A DNA stretch of 64,000 bases from Paramoeba atlantica (Eukaryota; Discosea): NCBI GenBank assembly GCA_977017575.1, contig CDRNVI010000059.1, positions 310,001 to 374,000 on the forward strand, in the 5' to 3' direction. Under the pieces are notes generated by a model. That model was not told the DNA's origin. It ran no database searches and saw nothing but the letters and a program-made list of their open reading frames with translations. The first letter of the stretch is position 1; each line of letters begins with the position of its first letter. The position numbers and the translations under genes were made by a program. This document shows, piece after piece, positions 30,491 through 42,906 of this stretch.

Positions 30491-30739
30491 GTGGTTTGGC
30501 CGCAGGATTGTGTATTTATTTTCCTATGCATTGTCACGTTCTTTACCTTTTGGGGGGCAAATTGTGAACGTCGACCAGAAAAGGGGCATTCTAAACACTG
30601 TCAACATGGGTAACCAACTTGAAGGTATACAGGATATGAAATGAAATAACCTGTACTTTCTGCGGGAAGAAATTTCCTTCTGCGTGAAGAAATAACGACG
30701 GTGCACATGGACACAAAAAATAACGAGCCTTACTCCGAG

Positions 30740-30970
30740 TCACTACTTTCGTCTTCTTCGTCGCGGTAGAAACTAACACCTTTGCAGAATGTACGAATAT
30801 CTTGGAAGATGCGACGTACACGAGAACCTCCGTTGACAGAGAGTGTCGCGTTAGAAATTTCTGCGAAAAACTTCATTCGGTGAGCGCGAGATATTTCATC
30901 GTTGCCAAGACGGCCCCCACGAGCTTTGCGTTCCTTTTAGGAGGCCATTGGCATGTTCCACGGTATTAGT
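30740..30970 (-). pseudogene. degenerate Merlin/ISXO2-like transposase C-terminus
   Basis: The minus strand encodes a GIHTNTVEHAN-like segment and, after frame changes, a region similar to the better copy at 54480-54795 (KIFVHSAKV against RIRRIFQDIRMF). Stops and frameshifts are present. Repeated at 40024-40254. Confidence 0.55.
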
Positions 30971-31214
30971 GTGGATGCCGGAGACTGTTACCCAATCACT
31001 CACTCACTCACTCACTTTACACTAAGCCCCGGAATAGGGCATTAGTTAAATATCTATCTGTATTTACGCTCAATACATTCATCATCTAACTCTCCAACTG
31101 ATTTCGTTTTCACGTCGATTGCCTCGTACTCGGTGCGCTTCGAAAGCGAAACACACAGCACCTTGCGTACACTGGATTTTATTGTCCCATCTTGGTTTCC
31201 GTCAAAGGGGATAT

Positions 31215-33620
31215 TTATCCGCGTTGTGAGGTCGCGTCTCGTGGTCTACCTTTCTTGGTGCGGTTCGCGGCGGTACTTAATTGTGGGCCAGGCGCGGGGC
31301 AATGCTGTGATAAGTGCCGTTCTAGTGTAGTAGCCGAGGTCTTGCGCCTTTTCTCTGAAAGAGCGCCGAAAAGAGCTGTCTTTGCCAACGTGTCACACTT
31401 ATCGTTGTATGGGTTGCCGCAATGCCCCTTTACTTTAATCACGTAGAATTTGACGCCATTCTCCTCTAAGGTCTTTATTGCACCACCTAAATCCCAATAA
31501 ATGTCGCTGTTTGGAAGGCCATTGTATCCTATTAGGTAATACTTTCGCCGCGTATTGCGTATAAAATGCCATACTATCCACGAATCCGTATGCAGTACGA
31601 TTGTACCCTCAACTTTGGGTGCTCTCTGAATAGCTAGTAGTGCCGCATAAAATTCCGCTCTTTCTGGCGATGGTGTGCCAAGAATCTCCTTACAAACAGT
31701 AGAACTAGCCACTTCATGGCCACACTGAACTTCAACAATCCCAATTCCAATCTTTCCGATGTAACCAGAACTAACTGAGGCGTCGGTATAAAGGTGTAGA
31801 ACGTTGTTGTCACTTGAGAAAGGTGTTGGACCTTCTTCAGCGTACTGCAGGGCTGAAAGATCATTTTCCCGCTGTGCAGCAGCTGCAATGCGGTGCCAAC
31901 CGCTTGATCTACAACCAATATACATTTTAGGATTCTCTAGCCCCATTTGAAGTTTTTCAACATGTTTTTGCCAACATTTTCTATCCTCCGCATATACCAG
32001 GGCTTCCTCGACTACTAGTCCCATATCCCCGGTGCAAGCTTCGGATGGAGAACGAATTCGACTCTTTTCTTTAACGCGCCACTGCATCAGTTCCGAATAT
32101 ATCTCTGAATGCCGTATTAAGTGCCCTACAAGACGAGCCCGGTTAACTTTGTGCAGTGTGGAAAAAAGTGGGGTGTCTATATATAAGGCGGATATTGGCA
32201 CACTTTTCCCAGAATGATCCAGTTTCGGACACTTACAAATAATACGACGCATCTTATTTACCTGTATATCTACCCATTTCAATGTGGTTTCGCTCAACAC
32301 TAGTGTGCCCGAGTTGTAATTTAGGATAGGGTATACGAGGGCATCGAACAAACGAAGTTTTGTCTTGACGCTCAAGGGCGATACCCATATGCCCCGAAAT
32401 TTTGAGAAACCTGCCCACGTAAGTCGCAACCTGTCCCTAATACATGCCAATGGTTCAGTTTCATGGAAAAGATGTCCCAGATACCTGTAGGAAAGTACTT
32501 TGGGCACCGTCCCCAAAGGATCGGATATCATTTCATCGGGGCCTCGTTGCCTTCCTAGTTGCATCCACGCTGTTTTAGCAGGGCCTACTGCTATTCTTAG
32601 GTTCGCGGAGAGGGCTTGTTCCGCTGTATCCTCAATCATACTCTGTAGATCAGCCTTGTTATCTGAAAAGAAAAGGAGATCATCAGCATAATTTAGATCC
32701 GTAAGACGTGTTTCCCTCAGGCCTCTGCTCTTGGTACCTTTGGATGATAGAAGGATGCCATGGGATTTTGAATCAATAGCTTTGCTTAATATACGATCCA
32801 GAACCATTACGAAGAGGTAGGGAGCGAGGACATCCCCTTGAAGAATGCCGGTTGTAATGGGGAATGTTTCTGTTAAACCTTATGGTGTTCGCACGACCCC
32901 TCGCATATTCCGATATACTGACATAATCATTTCTCGCAATTTCGGTCCAATGTGAAACGCCACTAGGGATGCATGAATGGCACTAAATGAAACGGATGGA
33001 AAAGCTTTCGCAAAATCTACAAAACCAATGCACATCCCGTTTCCTCTTAATGCTTTTACTCGTGCTTCGTTGAGAATCGCCTGGGCTTGCATTGTCGAAC
33101 GGTCAGGTCTGAACCCATATTGATTATGGCGAAGCACAGGCTCTACATACGGACGAATTCGTTGTAATATTAAACAGTTCATAAGTTTAACAACACAATT
33201 TACTAAGCATATGGGCCTCCAATTCTTTAAAAGAGTCAAGTCACCTTTCTTCGGTATCGGAACTTGTAGGACGTCACCCCAAACTTCCGGAGCCAATCGC
33301 GTATCGTAAACGCGGTTGATAATGCTGAGCAACCACTTTCTAAGATAATCATTATCAACGATGCACGCAAAAGCCTCCATGGGGATTTCATCCTTTCCCG
33401 GTGCCTTACCCCTCCCAAAGTGTGAAATTCCGCTTCGAAGCTCTTCCTCAGTGAAAGGGGCGTCCTCAAGTGTGTTTGTTGGAAGATTCGCCTCTAAGAA
33501 TCTTATATTGTCGTCGCCCCCTGTGTCTCCAGCAAAAGCTTCAAAAAACGTTTTTATCTCCGCCAGCCTCTGTCTGTTTGAGGTCCCCGGTATGTTGAAG
33601 TCTGCTCGATCAACTCCACA
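31215..33620 (-). pseudogene. reverse transcriptase + RNase H, unit 1
   Basis: One frame with a single internal stop. RT motifs: PFTEEELRSGISHFGRGKAPG, then PIPKKGD, WRPICLVNCVVKLMNCLIL, QYGFRPDRSTMQA, GFVDFAKAFPSV, then a TAA at 32881-32883 between RTP and GLTETF, then GILQGDVLAPYLF and the catalytic NYADDLLFF. RNase H motifs: LYTDASVSSG (Asp), SPERAEFYAALLA (Glu), LHTDSWIVW (Asp), KGHCGNPYNDKCDTLAK (His and last Asp), all conserved. The same stop is in unit 2, so it predates the duplication. Otherwise well preserved. Confidence 0.9.
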
Positions 33621-33622
33621 TA

Positions 33623-35062
33623 CTGTGACCCCCCCCTTTATATGCACACGTTTTTGGGGTTTGTGCATATTAAGGGGGGGGGGGGGTAAGAGGGGGAAGA
33701 ACCAGCCCCTCCGGGAAAAAAATTGCGCCGCTTCGCGACGCCTTTATTTCCTGTGCGTTTTTCGAACTTGATTGATTGATTGATTTTAAGGGCATGTATC
33801 CCATAGGGACGTACCCTCCCGGAGATAGCCGGGCACTAATTTTTTTATTATTCCAAAATACACTTATTATTCCAATTTTTTTAGTATTCTGCCACCTGAA
33901 AGTTTTCTCAAATTATATTCCATGGATGCCTTTGTGCCTGGCTACATAGAGAATCTTTTGTATCTATCTTTAGCGAATGCACAAGAACGGCGCGGTTACG
34001 GCCTAGGGATCGTAGAAGGCTCAAGCGATGACGATAGTGAAGTGAATTCTGTTTCTTCCGATGAAGAACATGGTAGCGATATAAAAAATGTTAGCCTCGA
34101 AACCCCTGATGGGGTTCTACCACTGATGACGGCAGTGATAACGAGGAAGGTTTGGTTGATTCCAGTGGGGCCCGTAAAGTAAAAGTTGCCAAGCGTTCTA
34201 GAGTCGTTCTAGATTCTCGGAGAAACGTACGCCGCGATGTTCCTTTCGTTGTGAAGCATAAGACTGTTTTCAAAACAGAAATGGCGAACGCACCACAGAA
34301 ATGTCTCAAACGCACCACAAAGCTATGGCAACAGTACAACAATGGATGAGAAGAACCTTTGGTGAATTATACACAGTGCATTCTAAATCTCAACTAAAAA
34401 AGTGGGATGCAGAAATCAACCGGCAACTTTCCAGTAACCTAGGCGAGGAACGCCTGCTAAAGCTTAAGTTCTTGATGGTGGATGGCGCCACTGTCAACCA
34501 TGTTGCCCGTGTGAATTGCAAAGGTTTCTTAAAATCCATTTACGATCGTATTGACCCGGTGGGAGAAGAGGACCTAGGAAACATACAGCGCGGAATAACT
34601 CAAAAGTACCGTGTGTCACTATTATCTTGCATAGGACACATGTTAAATAATGTCTGCAAAACGGCGTTTCAACCCTACTCAAGGAATTTAGTGAAAGCAA
34701 AGATGCTCCTATGGCCACACACGTTTGCCAAATGTTGGAGCATCTATACGAAATTTCCGAAGGCACAGGAGCACCACAAGGATTACGATCATCCCTTTTG
34801 CACCACAAGAAAAGACTAGATAAGAATCATAACATGCGTCTCTGGAAACAGGTAATGTGGTTTCGACCAAGTTCGGTTGTGCTGTTCGGTCGGCCAATAC
34901 GTCAACATGCTTTGTGATATTGGCGAACTGAAATTTTGTCTGCGCAACCACCGTGAAAAAAAATTATTTTTTTTTGGGAGGAAAAAAAGTCCCCTTTAAC
35001 CAAAATTTGTGCATATTAAGGGGGGGGAGGGAAGGGGGTGCATATTAAAGGGGGGGTCACAG
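33623..35062 (+). mobile_element. TA-flanked DNA transposon, internally deleted copy (1440 bp)
   Basis: The ends CTGTGACCCCCCCTTTATA and its reverse complement are flanked by TA (33621-33622, 35063-35064). Both ends repeat a TGCATATTAAGGGG-type motif twice. Compared with the 2066-bp copy at 52281-54346 it lacks about 630 internal bp, joined at CCCTAC|TCAAGG near 34681. Removing it restores the retroelement frame (AVKEI then CGVDRADF). Confidence 0.9.
33922..34918 (+). pseudogene. protein gene of the TA-flanked transposon, deleted and in three frames
   Basis: Pieces: 33922-about 34110 (starting MDAFVPGY, an acidic Ser/Asp segment), about 34120-34300 (SSGARKVKVAKRSR, basic), 34301-34819 (MSQTHHKAMATVQQW...) and the tail ending in GRPIRQHAL (34917). 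The last part contains LKFLMVDGATVNHVARVN and LLSCIGHMLNNVCKTAF. I do not recognise the fold. The frame changes are the same in all three copies, so they are either old mutations, programmed shifts or short introns. Confidence 0.5.
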
Positions 35063-35543
35063 TATTTCTTTTACTGCTCTCCATGGGCTGGCGTGATTTT
35101 TCTTCAGCTTAGACTCTAGGACTTCACAAGACCTAGTTATAGCGTCCTCGATTGCTCCCCTGTTGTGTGATACTAGTTCATTAAAGTCCTTATGCCTTCT
35201 GCTTGAAAAAAATGAAAATGTTGCGTAGGTTATCTGTTTCAGCACCTTGCAATCCTTCAACAGGTGCCTGTATATCAAGAGATATTTTTGTGATTGGTTT
35301 CGGAATTTCCTTTCCCGAAGATCGAAGGCAAGAGGCAAGAAGATCCCAGGAAGGAAGATCTTCTGTATGCAGTTGCGCTGCGACCTGTTCACAAATTCTG
35401 TTGTTAAACTTCTCTGCATGTTCTGGGTTTGATAATTGAAACCAGTGTATTTTCGGTCTTTTGATGTTGGACGATATCTTCCATTTGAATCGAATCTCTG
35501 CTCGCACAAGAAAGTGCACTGTCGGCGTAGGAGCGGCAAAAAC

Positions 35544-36698
35544 TTAATGATGTCGCAGAGCGCATGCAAAGCGTGAGCACACTGCAATGTGATCCAACTG
35601 GCGTTTAGCATCATTAGGCAATATGCATGTCCATACTCGCTTGCTAGGGCATAAGGAGTGTCCTGATTTGCAATCTATCCCTTCCAAAAGCCCCTTCAAC
35701 CTTTCAACAGCAAGTTCGTCTTCTTCTGTCGTTTTGCTGAAAGTGAGAGGTGCATTTAAGTCCCCAAGTAGAAGTGCGGGTCTTCGAGGGGCTTTGCCTA
35801 CTGCTTCGTGAAACGCGTTTGTCAAAGAAATATCAAACTCTTGTTTGGCCTCCTCTGGGGAGTCACGCGTCGGCCCATATGCGTTGAGCATAAAGGCTGA
35901 CCCTCCTTCGATGTTGAACTCGCCGGCCATTATCCTATCATTTACTTTCCACGCCTTTATTGGCTCTTGCGTGATGAACCCCATACCGTTATACCCGTTC
36001 ACTGCAGACATAAGGTAGATGAAAAAGATTTTATTCCCGTGTCGAAGCTGGCGCTTTAAAATATCAAATCCTTCGCCAGAAATAAAAGTAAACCTTGTCT
36101 CCTGGAGATCCAGTATATGCAAGTTGGTTTGTGCCATGTATCGCACAATCTCGTGCAATCGAGCAGAAGCTTTCAGTTTGAAAACGTCGTCACCTTCAAG
36201 TTTCAATGATGTCGTATTAAGAGTGCCTACAGCCAGACACTTCTTCACAGCAGACCCTTTCGGGTCGTCGTCGCGTAGGGCATGCTTGCCACACAGTACC
36301 CTAGTTTTCCGTGCTTTTCTACGGTTGTTCGAACGCCCAGGTTTTCGAATGCGTGCTCCGCATAACACGATTCGCGAATCATACGGCGGAAAGGGAAGCG
36401 TTTCCGATCGCTGGTGGTACTTTACCCGCCAGCGACCTAGCTGAAAGAGGAAACCAGGTCCTCGTTGAGTTACAGTGCCCTTCCAAATCCGAAACTCCGC
36501 ACTGCTCGCGTATCTCCAGCAGAGTGCGATGTTGTAACCTGGGCGAAGAATTTTACTAATGCTCATCACTGCACGGGAGCGAAGTTTAGCATGCCCGTCT
36601 GACCCCAACATCGGGTCAAACAGAGCACCCCGACCTAACGCGGACCTAACCAGAAGTTTAATAATTCCTAGCTGTGCAGGCCCGGACGCCTCCGCCAT
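35544..36698 (-). CDS. APE-type endonuclease domain of ingi-like element, unit 1
   Basis: 384 residues from ATG 36698. The N-terminal 175 residues are basic and unrecognised. The endonuclease follows: VGTLNTTSL, DLQETRF (metal-binding Glu), GYNGMGFIT, LNAYGPT, LLLGDLNAP (catalytic Asp and Asn), KRQLDHIAV (Asp-His). The frame stops at a TAA after ALRHH, but the same frame continues with similar coding quality to about 35190, so this stop is probably a mutation in a longer polyprotein; it is shared by unit 2. A further frameshift near 35200 leads into the connector that ends at the nested transposon. Confidence 0.85.
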   Translation of the reverse strand: MAEASGPAQLGIIKLLVRSALGRGALFDPMLGSDGHAKLRSRAVMSISKILRPGYNIALCWRYASSAEFRIWKGTVTQRGPGFLFQLGRWRVKYHQRSETLPFPPYDSRIVLCGARIRKPGRSNNRRKARKTRVLCGKHALRDDDPKGSAVKKCLAVGTLNTTSLKLEGDDVFKLKASARLHEIVRYMAQTNLHILDLQETRFTFISGEGFDILKRQLRHGNKIFFIYLMSAVNGYNGMGFITQEPIKAWKVNDRIMAGEFNIEGGSAFMLNAYGPTRDSPEEAKQEFDISLTNAFHEAVGKAPRRPALLLGDLNAPLTFSKTTEEDELAVERLKGLLEGIDCKSGHSLCPSKRVWTCILPNDAKRQLDHIAVCSRFACALRHH

Positions 36699-36711
36699 AT
36701 TTTTGAAAATG

Positions 36712-37091
36712 TTCAAAAAAACAAAGGTCTTCAAAAAAACAAAGGTCTTCAAAAAACAAAGGTCTTTAAAAAAACAAAGGTCTTCAAAAAAACAAAGGTC
36801 TTCAAAAAAACAAAGGTCTTCAAAAAAACAAAGGTCTTCAAAAAAACAAAGGTCTTCAAAAAAACAAAGGTCTTCAAAAAAACAAAGGTCTTCAAAAAAA
36901 CAAAGGTCTTCAAAAAAACAAAGGTCTTCAAAAAAACAAAGGTCTTCAAAAAAATAAAGGTCTTTAAAAAAATAAAGGTCTTCAAAAAAACAAAGGTCTT
37001 CAAAAAAACAAAGGTCTTCAAAAAAGCAAAGGTCTTACAAAAAAACAAAGGTCTTCAAAAAAACAAAGGTCTTCAAAAAAACAAAGGTTTT
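36712..37091. repeat. 18-bp minisatellite (ACAAAGGTCTTCAAAAAA)n, unit 1
   Basis: About 21 units, a few with one base missing. Reads as TKVFKK repeats on + and FVFLKT on -. The frame at the right end runs into LRR coding sequence (KVFNDLPEKL). Confidence 0.95.
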
Positions 37092-37286
37092 CAATGATCT
37101 TCCAGAAAAACTCTTCCTTCTAAATGCGGAAGCCAACCATTTTCATGGTATGCTATGTTTATTGAATCTCCCGCCTTTGTTAGCAGAACTCACTTTGAAT
37201 AATAACATATTTAAAGGTCCTTTAAATCTTAGCAGTCTACCGCTCACTCTTACGTCTTTAAATTTGAACGGCAACCTCCTCAATGG
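37092..37286 (+). pseudogene. LRR gene fragment, cut by duplication junction
   Basis: Encodes about 65 residues of LP-type repeats (LTLNNNIFKGPLNLSSLP, SLNLNGNLLNG) of the same family as the genes at 1-10 kb. It is truncated on the left by the minisatellite and on the right at 37286 by the tandem-duplication junction. Confidence 0.85.
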
Positions 37287-38453
37287 ATAAAGTGGACGAG
37301 GGAGGTTCTAAAAGCACCTTTAAACCACCACAAAAATGGAATGATATCTCCCGGTTTGTAAAGGATTCCGACGTGCCAAAAGAATCTTTAAGGGACAAAC
37401 CCTTCCATTTTTATGGTGGTTTGCCAAAGGTGCTTTTAGTATCTCCCTTGTCCACTTTAGCTTGGGTTACATTTTTTTCAGAATTTGTTGTCATATCATA
37501 CGTATGTAAGCGTGTAAGAACGCATGTAGAGGCGTGTGTATGTCCTTCACAAGCGGAGAGGACTCAAAAAATATCACTTGTAAAGTGAAAAAAACTTTAT
37601 AGTTTTCTTATAGTTTTATAGTAAAATATAGTAAATATAGTACTATATAGTAACTATATTCAATGAAAAAAACTATATTTTACTATATTATAGTTTCTGC
37701 GAACCCTGTTTTGTTTAACGAACATTTATACCCCATTTATATTCATTTATACCCCATTTATATTCAGCACTTGCTCGTGTATCCAAGTATAAGTTAAGCA
37801 ACCATCGTACGTTTCGTTTTCATCATCCACAATTTTTTTTACAAGGTCCTTAAACCGCCTTGATGATTTTTTTCCTGGGGATTTTTGGGGTGTAAGATCT
37901 TCTCCTTCCTTCCACAGGTTAACAATTCTTCTTATGGTGCGACGGTCACGTCCGAAATTATTAGATAATTTATGTATATGTTGCTTTATTATTTCTTTTC
38001 TCTCGCAAAGAGGTAATGCCACGGTTCCTTTGTGGGATATTGGGGGATTGTCTTCTCTTTTGTCATTCCATCCTTGTACGTACTCCCCCTGTTTGGGGTT
38101 AGAGGGTCTGGTCTGCATAATGTAGAGGTGTTGACTATATTAAATTAGGCGATAGGGATGGTACTAGACATAGAGCTTTCAAATTATCAATTTAGAACAC
38201 TATTACTCGTACTTACATGTTCAAAATGTACAAAAAATCGGGAAAATGTGACAAAAAATGGTTGTGTACACAGAAAACGTCCAAAAAAAACAGTGTTTTT
38301 CGGACCCAGGGGGCACCAGAGGGTCTCTATGAAAAAAAGGCGGCAAAGCTCTTCGCTAGGGGAACGAGATCTCTCCAATGCTGCAAAGATGAGCAAAAAT
38401 GGATAAAAAAATCAAAATTCCGAGGGGGGGCAAGATCAACTGAAACCACTGTA
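37287..38453 (-). mobile_element. truncated hAT-like and Tc1/mariner remnants, unit 2
   Basis: The hAT right end stops at 37708 with the duplication half TTTTGTTT at 37709-37716. The Tc1 N-terminal frame runs 38118-37747 and is altered near its end by a local 25-bp insertion containing ATTTATACCCC repeats. The right TIR ends at 38453, followed by the MITE (38454-38565). Confidence 0.85.
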
Positions 38454-38838
38454 TAAGGGGTGACCCTTCTAAAATGCCCTAAAATGGCCACTTTTCGTGG
38501 ATTTTGCTTAAAAAAGCCCATTTTCACCTGTTTTTGGCTACTTTGGCGGGGTCACCCCCTATATGCAACTCCATATGCTACTCCCTCTATATGCAATTCC
38601 ATTTTTATAAAATGTGATGTGCGTATATACTTTGGAGTCTCATCTACAAGGAAAAGGATTTGTAAGATCCAATACAGGTGGGATCTTGCCAGGAGAAATT
38701 TTTCAAAAGTTAAAAAAAAATTAGAGGGGCTCTGCAATATTCCTATACTTATGCAATATTCCTATACTTCGGCACACCGAAGTTTTAGGCACCGATTTCA
38801 ACTTTTGCCAAAATTAGGTGCGGGGTGCTATGGGAACT

Positions 38839-39774
38839 CACCTTTGCTCCCGGTGAGGCCCCGGAGTTGCGAGAGGCCTCCATACCCCACAACTACCACC
38901 TTCCCCCCCTATTTAGCGGGGGTCGCGCGAGCGACCCCTGATAAATGGGGGGAAGGTGGTAGTTGTTTTGGGGGAAATGAGAGGCCGAACGCACGGAGGG
39001 GCCGGCCGGGCCACTGAGTCACGTGAAAGTGTGACCTAAAACTAAACCTAGATTTTGTTTACCCGTCTGCACAACAGAACCGTAAATAGCACGTAAAGAT
39101 GGTTGGCCGAGGTACAGAATAAATTTACCTTTGCTCCCGGTGAGGCCCCGGAGTTGCGAGAGGCCTCCATACCCCACAACTACCACCTTCCCCCCCCCCC
39201 TATTTAGCGGGGTTCGCGCGAGCGACCCCTGGTAAATGGGGGAAAGATGGTAGTTTTGGGGGAAATGAGAGGCCGAACGCACGGAGGGGCCGGCGGAGTC
39301 ACTGAGTCACGTGAACGTGTGATACCCAAAAACTAAACCTATACTAAACCAATTCACAGTATTTTGTGACAGTAGACGGCTATGCAATATTCCTATACTT
39401 ATGCAATATTCCTATACTTATGCAATATTTCTATACTTGTGCAATATTCCTATACTTATGCAATATTCCTATACTTATGCAATATTCCTATACTTATGCA
39501 ATATTCCTATACTTATGCAATATTCCTATACTTATGCAATATTCCTATACTTCCACCCCCCACAACTACCACCTCCCCCCCCCCTATTTAGCGAGCGACC
39601 CCTGGTAAATGGGGGGAAGGTGGTAGTTGTTTTGGGGAATATGAGAGGCCGAACGCACGGAGGGGCCGGCCGGGCCACTGAGTCACGTGAAAGAGTGATA
39701 CCCAAAAACTAAACCTAGATCTTGTTTGCACAACAGAACCGTAAATGGCACGTAAAGATGGTTGGCCGGGGATT
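38839..39774. repeat. GC-rich hairpin repeats and 19-bp minisatellite, unit 2
   Basis: Copy of 29555-30490 including the nine-unit 19-bp array (39383-39553). Only homopolymer lengths differ. Confidence 0.9.
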
Positions 39775-40498
39775 GTGGTTTGGCCGCAGGATTGTGTATT
39801 TATTTTCCTATGCATTGTCACGTTCTTTACCTTTTGGGGGGCAAATTGTGAACGTCGACCAGAAAAGGGGCATTCTAAACACTGTCAACATGGGTAACCA
39901 ACTTGAAGGTATACAGGATATGAAATGAAATAACCTGTACTTTCTGCGGGAAGAAATTTCCTTCTGCGTGAAGAAATAACGACGGTGCACATGGACACAA
40001 AAAATAACGAGCCTTACTCCGAGTCACTACTTTCGTCTTCTTCGTCGCGGTAGAAACTAACACCTTTGCAGAATGTACGAATATCTTGGAAGATGCGACG
40101 TACACGAGAACCTCCGTTGACAGAGAGTGTCGCGTTAGAAATTTCTGCGAAAAACTTCATTCGGTGAGCGCGAGATATTTCATCGTTGCCAAGACGGCCC
40201 CCACGAGCTTTGCGTTCCTTTTAGGAGGCCATTGGCATGTTCCACGGTATTAGTGTGGATGCCGGAGACTGTTACCCAATCACTCACTCACTCACTCACT
40301 TTACACTAAGCCCCGGAATAGGGCATTAGTTAAATATCTATCTGTATTTACGCTCAATACATTCATCATCTAACTCTCCAACTGATTTCGTTTTCACGTC
40401 GATTGCCTCGTACTCGGTGCGCTTCGAAAGCGAAACACACAGCACCTTGCGTACACTGGATTTTATTGTCCCATCTTGGTTTCCGTCAAAGGGGATAT

Positions 40499-42904
40499 TT
40501 ATCCGCGTTGTGAGGTCGCGTCTCGTGGTCTACCTTTCTTGGTGCGGTTCGCGGCGGTACTTAATTGTGGGCCAGGCGCGGGGCAATGCTGTGATAAGTG
40601 CCGTTCTAGTGTAGTAGCCGAGGTCTTGCGCCTTTTCTCTGAAAGAGCGCCGAAAAGAGCTGTCTTTGCCAACGTGTCACACTTATCGTTGTATGGGTTG
40701 CCGCAATGCCCCTTTACTTTAATCACGTAGAATTTGACGCCATTCTCCTCTAAGGTCTTTATTGCACCACCTAAATCCCAATAAATGTCGCTGTTTGGAA
40801 GGCCATTGTATCCTATTAGGTAATACTTTCGCCGCGTATTGCGTATAAAATGCCATACTATCCACGAATCCGTATGCAGTACGATTGTACCCTCAACTTT
40901 GGGTGCTCTCTGAATAGCTAGTAGTGCCGCATAAAATTCCGCTCTTTCTGGCGATGGTGTGCCAAGAATCTCCTTACAAACAGTAGAACTAGCCACTTCA
41001 TGGCCACACTGAACTTCAACAATCCCAATTCCAATCTTTCCGATGTAACCAGAACTAACTGAGGCGTCGGTATAAAGGTGTAGAACGTTGTTGTCACTTG
41101 AGAAAGGTGTTGGACCTTCTTCAGCGTACTGCAGGGCTGAAAGATCATTTTCCCGCTGTGCAGCAGCTGCAATGCGGTGCCAACCGCTTGATCTACAACC
41201 AATATACATTTTAGGATTCTCTAGCCCCATTTGAAGTTTTTCAACATGTTTTTGCCAACATTTTCTATCCTCCGCATATACCAGGGCTTCCTCGACTACT
41301 AGTCCCATATCCCCGGTGCAAGCTTCGGATGGAGAACGAATTCGACTCTTTTCTTTAACGCGCCACTGCATCAGTTCCGAATATATCTCTGAATGCCGTA
41401 TTAAGTGCCCTACAAGACGAGCCCGGTTAACTTTGTGCAGTGTGGAAAAAAGTGGGGTGTCTATATATAAGGCGGATATTGGCACGCTTTTCCCAGAATG
41501 ATCCAGTTTCGGACACTTACAAATAATACGACGCATCTTATTTACCTGTATATCTACCCATTTCAATGTGGTTTCGCTCAACACTAGTGTGCCCGAGTTG
41601 TAATTTAGGATAGGGTATACGAGGGCATCGAACAAACGAAGTTTTGTCTTGACGCTCAAGGGCGATACCCATATGCCCCGAAATTTTGAGAAACCTGCCC
41701 ACGTAAGTCGCAACCTGTCCCTAATACATGCCAATGGTTCAGTTTCATGGAAAAGATGTCCCAGATACCTGTAGGAAAGTACTTTGGGCACCGTCCCCAA
41801 AGGATCGGATATCATTTCATCGGGGCCTCGTTGCCTTCCTAGTTGCATCCACGCTGTTTTAGCAGGGCCTACTGCTATTCTTAGGTTCGCGGAGAGGGCT
41901 TGTTCCGCTGTATCCTCAATCATACTCTGTAGATCAGCCTTGTTATCTGAAAAGAAAAGGAGATCATCAGCATAATTTAGATCCGTAAGACGTGTTTCCC
42001 TCAGGCCTCTGCTCTTGGTACCTTTGGATGATAGAAGGATGCCATGGGATTTTGAATCAATAGCTTTGCTTAATATACGATCCAGAACCATTACGAAGAG
42101 GTAGGGAGCGAGGACATCCCCTTGAAGAATGCCGGTTGTAATGGGGAATGTTTCTGTTAAACCTTATGGTGTTCGCACGACCCCTCGCATATTCCGATAT
42201 ACTGACATAATCATTTCTCGCAATTTCGGTCCAATGTGAAACGCCACTAGGGATGCATGAATGGCACTAAATGAAACGGATGGAAAAGCTTTCGCAAAAT
42301 CTACAAAACCAATGCACATCCCGTTTCCTCTTAATGCTTTTACTCGTGCTTCGTTGAGAATCGCCTGGGCTTGCATTGTCGAACGGTCAGGTCTGAACCC
42401 ATATTGATTATGGCGAAGCACAGGCTCTACATACGGACGAATTCGTTGTAATATTAAACAGTTCATAAGTTTAACAACACAATTTACTAAGCATATGGGC
42501 CTCCAATTCTTTAAAAGAGTCAAGTCACCTTTCTTCGGTATCGGAACTTGTAGGACGTCACCCCAAACTTCCGGAGCCAATCGCGTATCGTAAACGCGGT
42601 TGATAATGCTGAGCAACCACTTTCTAAGATAATCATTATCAACGATGCACGCAAAAGCCTCCATGGGGATTTCATCCTTTCCCGGTGCCTTACCCCTCCC
42701 AAAGTGTGAAATTCCGCTTCGAAGCTCTTCCTCAGTGAAAGGGGCGTCCTCAAGTGTGTTTGTTGGAAGATTCGCCTCTAAGAATCTTATATTGTCGTCG
42801 CCCCCTGTGTCTCCAGCAAAAGCTTCAAAAAACGTTTTTATCTCCGCCAGCCTCTGTCTGTTTGAGGTCCCCGGTATGTTGAAGTCTGCTCGATCAACTC
42901 CACA
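40499..42904 (-). pseudogene. reverse transcriptase + RNase H, unit 2
   Basis: Same as 31215-33620, including the internal TAA (here at 42165-42167). All RT and RNase H catalytic residues are conserved. One silent difference from unit 1 is visible near 41485. A degenerate Merlin-like fragment (40024-40254) lies just 3' of it. Confidence 0.9.
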
Positions 42905-42906
42905 TA

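Larger units (their letters stand above)
31215..36711 (-). mobile_element. ingi/L1Tc-like non-LTR retrotransposon, unit 1, with nested transposon
   Basis: Read leftward: APE endonuclease (36698-35544), connector (35544-35063), a nested DNA transposon (35062-33623), RT (33620-about 32250), then RNase H (to 31215). The order APE-RT-RNase H is that of ingi/L1Tc and the I clade. The 5' end abuts an 18-bp repeat array at 36712. I could not fix the 3' end or a poly(A). Confidence 0.85.
28028..37286 (+). repeat. tandem duplication, unit 1 (9259 bp)
   Basis: Nearly identical to 37287-46568. The left breakpoint is inside the foldback element, the right one inside an LRR gene fragment; only GG is shared at the junction. 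Known differences include a local 25-bp insertion in unit 2 (near 37735), homopolymer lengths and a few substitutions. Confidence 0.95.

Noticed and set aside
31215-36711. Stop-codon reassignment as the reason for in-frame TAA codons in the retroelement.
   Set aside because: Host genes end normally at TAA and TGA without readthrough homology; the two shared TAA codons are more simply mutations older than the duplication.
36559-37048. Lys-rich or Phe-rich reading frames (KKQRSSKK or FVFLKT) as genes.
   Set aside because: Translations of the 18-bp minisatellite; the minus-strand frame only continues from it into the retroelement's own start.
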